Below are positions 4,981 through 5,027 of a stretch of 5,027 nucleotides of DNA, piece after piece. The DNA lies in contig JAJDES010000029.1 in assembly GCA_029259675.1 (NCBI GenBank), forward strand, positions 1 through 5,027. The letters run 5' to 3'. The notes under the pieces are model-generated. The model did no database searches. It was given only the letters and a program-made list of their open reading frames with translations, and had not been told where the DNA came from. The stretch comes from Planctomycetota bacterium. Its GTDB lineage: Bacteria > Planctomycetota > UBA1135 > GCA-002686595. The position numbers were made by a program, and so were the translations under genes. Position 1 is the first letter of the stretch. Every line of letters starts with the position of its first letter.

Positions 4981-5027
4981 ATGATTGATTGGGAGGTCTT
5001 CTACAACAGCCTGCGCAAGAAGGATTT
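4981..5027 (+). CDS. N-terminus of a gene, possibly a Ser/Thr protein kinase
   Basis: The last 47 bases open with ATG and give MIDWEVFYNSLRKKDF, the final Phe inferred from an incomplete codon, without a stop. The gene starts 92 bases after the FHA-like gene on the same strand. A short acidic/aromatic lead-in of this kind can precede the glycine-rich loop of a bacterial Hanks-type kinase, and the FHA-like neighbour fits that idea, but no kinase motif is inside the window. No Shine-Dalgarno sequence is evident. CATGG at 4961-4965 can pair with CCATG at 4979-4983, which would cover the start codon. Confidence 0.55.
   Translation, partial: MIDWEVFYNSLRKKD

Overview
The window looks like a chromosomal segment from a fairly GC-rich bacterium. 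All identifiable genes lie on the + strand. My best guess for the lineage is Planctomycetota or a close relative. The reasons are the MAGHSHSANI opening of the YebC protein, the poor or absent Shine-Dalgarno sites, and a signalling stretch that combines a degenerate REC-GGDEF protein, an FHA-like protein and possibly a kinase. This is inference from style; no marker here fixes the lineage.

Layout. Positions 1-161 hold four tandem 21-bp units, possibly the repetitive C-terminal tail of an upstream gene (LGRAEPA heptads). Positions 162-526 are a gene-free leader with several hairpins and a weak promoter candidate. Then comes the ribosomal protein pair rplM (L13, 527-964) and rpsI (S9, 961-1359), overlapping by ATGA and closed by a good intrinsic terminator (1426-1465). 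After the rest of a 366-base gap, yebC (1726-2478) encodes a YebC/PmpR/TACO1-family protein.

Positions 2479-2896 are a 418-base gap unusually rich in hairpins. Five stems follow one another between 2711 and 2888, the last ending 8 bases before the next start codon. That gene (2897-3829) encodes a receiver-like domain plus a diguanylate-cyclase fold whose GGDEF signature is replaced by DESSF, so it is probably an effector or scaffold rather than an enzyme. A 264-base gap (3830-4093) with a further long stem leads to a 264-residue protein with two FHA-like halves (4094-4888), each missing different phosphothreonine-binding residues. The window ends 15 codons into another gene (from 4981), possibly a serine/threonine protein kinase.

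How the genes fit together. The left half is translation: two ribosomal proteins made in fixed ratio, and a YebC factor of the family linked to translation through difficult sequences. The right half is signalling: a receiver/GGDEF-derived protein, an FHA-like protein and a possible kinase. All three signalling proteins would be co-directional, but the gaps of 264 and 92 bases between them leave co-transcription unproven. The most unusual parts are the structured leader at 2711-2888 and the decayed signature motifs in both complete signalling proteins.
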